Origin: Roseovarius sp.
Lineage (GTDB): Bacteria; Pseudomonadota; Alphaproteobacteria; Rhodobacterales; Rhodobacteraceae
Direction of reading: 5' to 3'
Assembly (NCBI GenBank): GCA_023260815.1
Contig: JALQUE010000208.1
Location: 1 to 6,221 of the forward strand
Length of the DNA: 6,221 nt
The notes under the pieces were generated by a model, which was not told the origin of the DNA, made no database searches, and saw nothing but the letters and a program-made list of their open reading frames with translations. Within the stretch, counting starts at the first letter, position 1; each line of letters starts with the position of its first letter. The translations under genes were made by a program, and so were the position numbers. Shown here in pieces: positions 6,125 through 6,221 of the stretch.

Positions 6125-6221
6125 ATGATCAGAATGATTGTGATGCTGTCGCTATTGATGGGCAGCACGGCGACGGCCGATACGCCGGTGAAGCGGCTTT
6201 TCGAACAGGAGCGCCAGGCGC
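6125..6221 (+). CDS. Probable exported protein, N-terminus only (3' truncated by window edge)
   Basis: Thirty-two codons are visible before the window ends. The start reads as a secretion signal: M-I-R at the N-terminus, a hydrophobic core (MIVMLSLLMG, about residues 4-13) and an A-T-A motif at 16-18, which suggests signal peptidase I cleavage before D19. The mature part begins DTPVKRLFEQERQA. A well-placed GGGGGA precedes the ATG. Too little is visible to name the family. From memory, Rhodobacterales often carry a SleB-type cell wall hydrolase gene next to this PPDK-like gene, and the mature N-terminus would not contradict that, but this is a guess from context. Confidence 0.65.
   Translation, partial: MIRMIVMLSLLMGSTATADTPVKRLFEQERQA

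Overview
The window reads as ordinary chromosomal DNA of an alphaproteobacterium, most likely a member of the Rhodobacterales (Roseobacter group). The grounds are the bacterial two-subunit glycyl-tRNA synthetase, the closeness of every protein to what I remember of that group, and the GC-rich third codon positions over most of the window. No phage, transposon, CRISPR or RNA gene is visible. All genes are on the + strand.

Layout. Positions 1-366 hold the 3' end of glyQ (glycyl-tRNA synthetase alpha chain). Its stop overlaps the start of a small gene (366-890) for a 174-residue single-pass membrane protein with four cysteines, which I match from memory to the uncharacterised DUF6446 family. Five bases later glyS (beta chain) begins and runs to 3151. 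These three genes look like one translationally coupled operon. A 265-base gap (3152-3416) carries several inverted repeats. A large gene (about 3417-5957) follows, encoding a relative of pyruvate, phosphate dikinase (PPDK). A second gap (5958-6124) carries a dense cluster of palindromes. The first 97 bases of a gene for a probable exported protein close the window.

How the genes fit together. GlyQ and GlyS form the alpha2beta2 enzyme that charges tRNA-Gly. The membrane protein between them is co-expressed by position, but its role is unknown. The PPDK-like protein keeps the phospho-histidine domain and the PEP/pyruvate barrel with their key residues. Its N-terminal nucleotide-binding domain is shortened and appears to have lost several ATP-site residues, so true dikinase activity is doubtful.

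The points most worth following are the eroded ATP-grasp domain, the two inverted-repeat systems between glyS and the PPDK-like gene, the overlapping palindromes after that gene, and an abrupt change in codon use inside glyQ. Nothing here amounts to a clearly new biological system.
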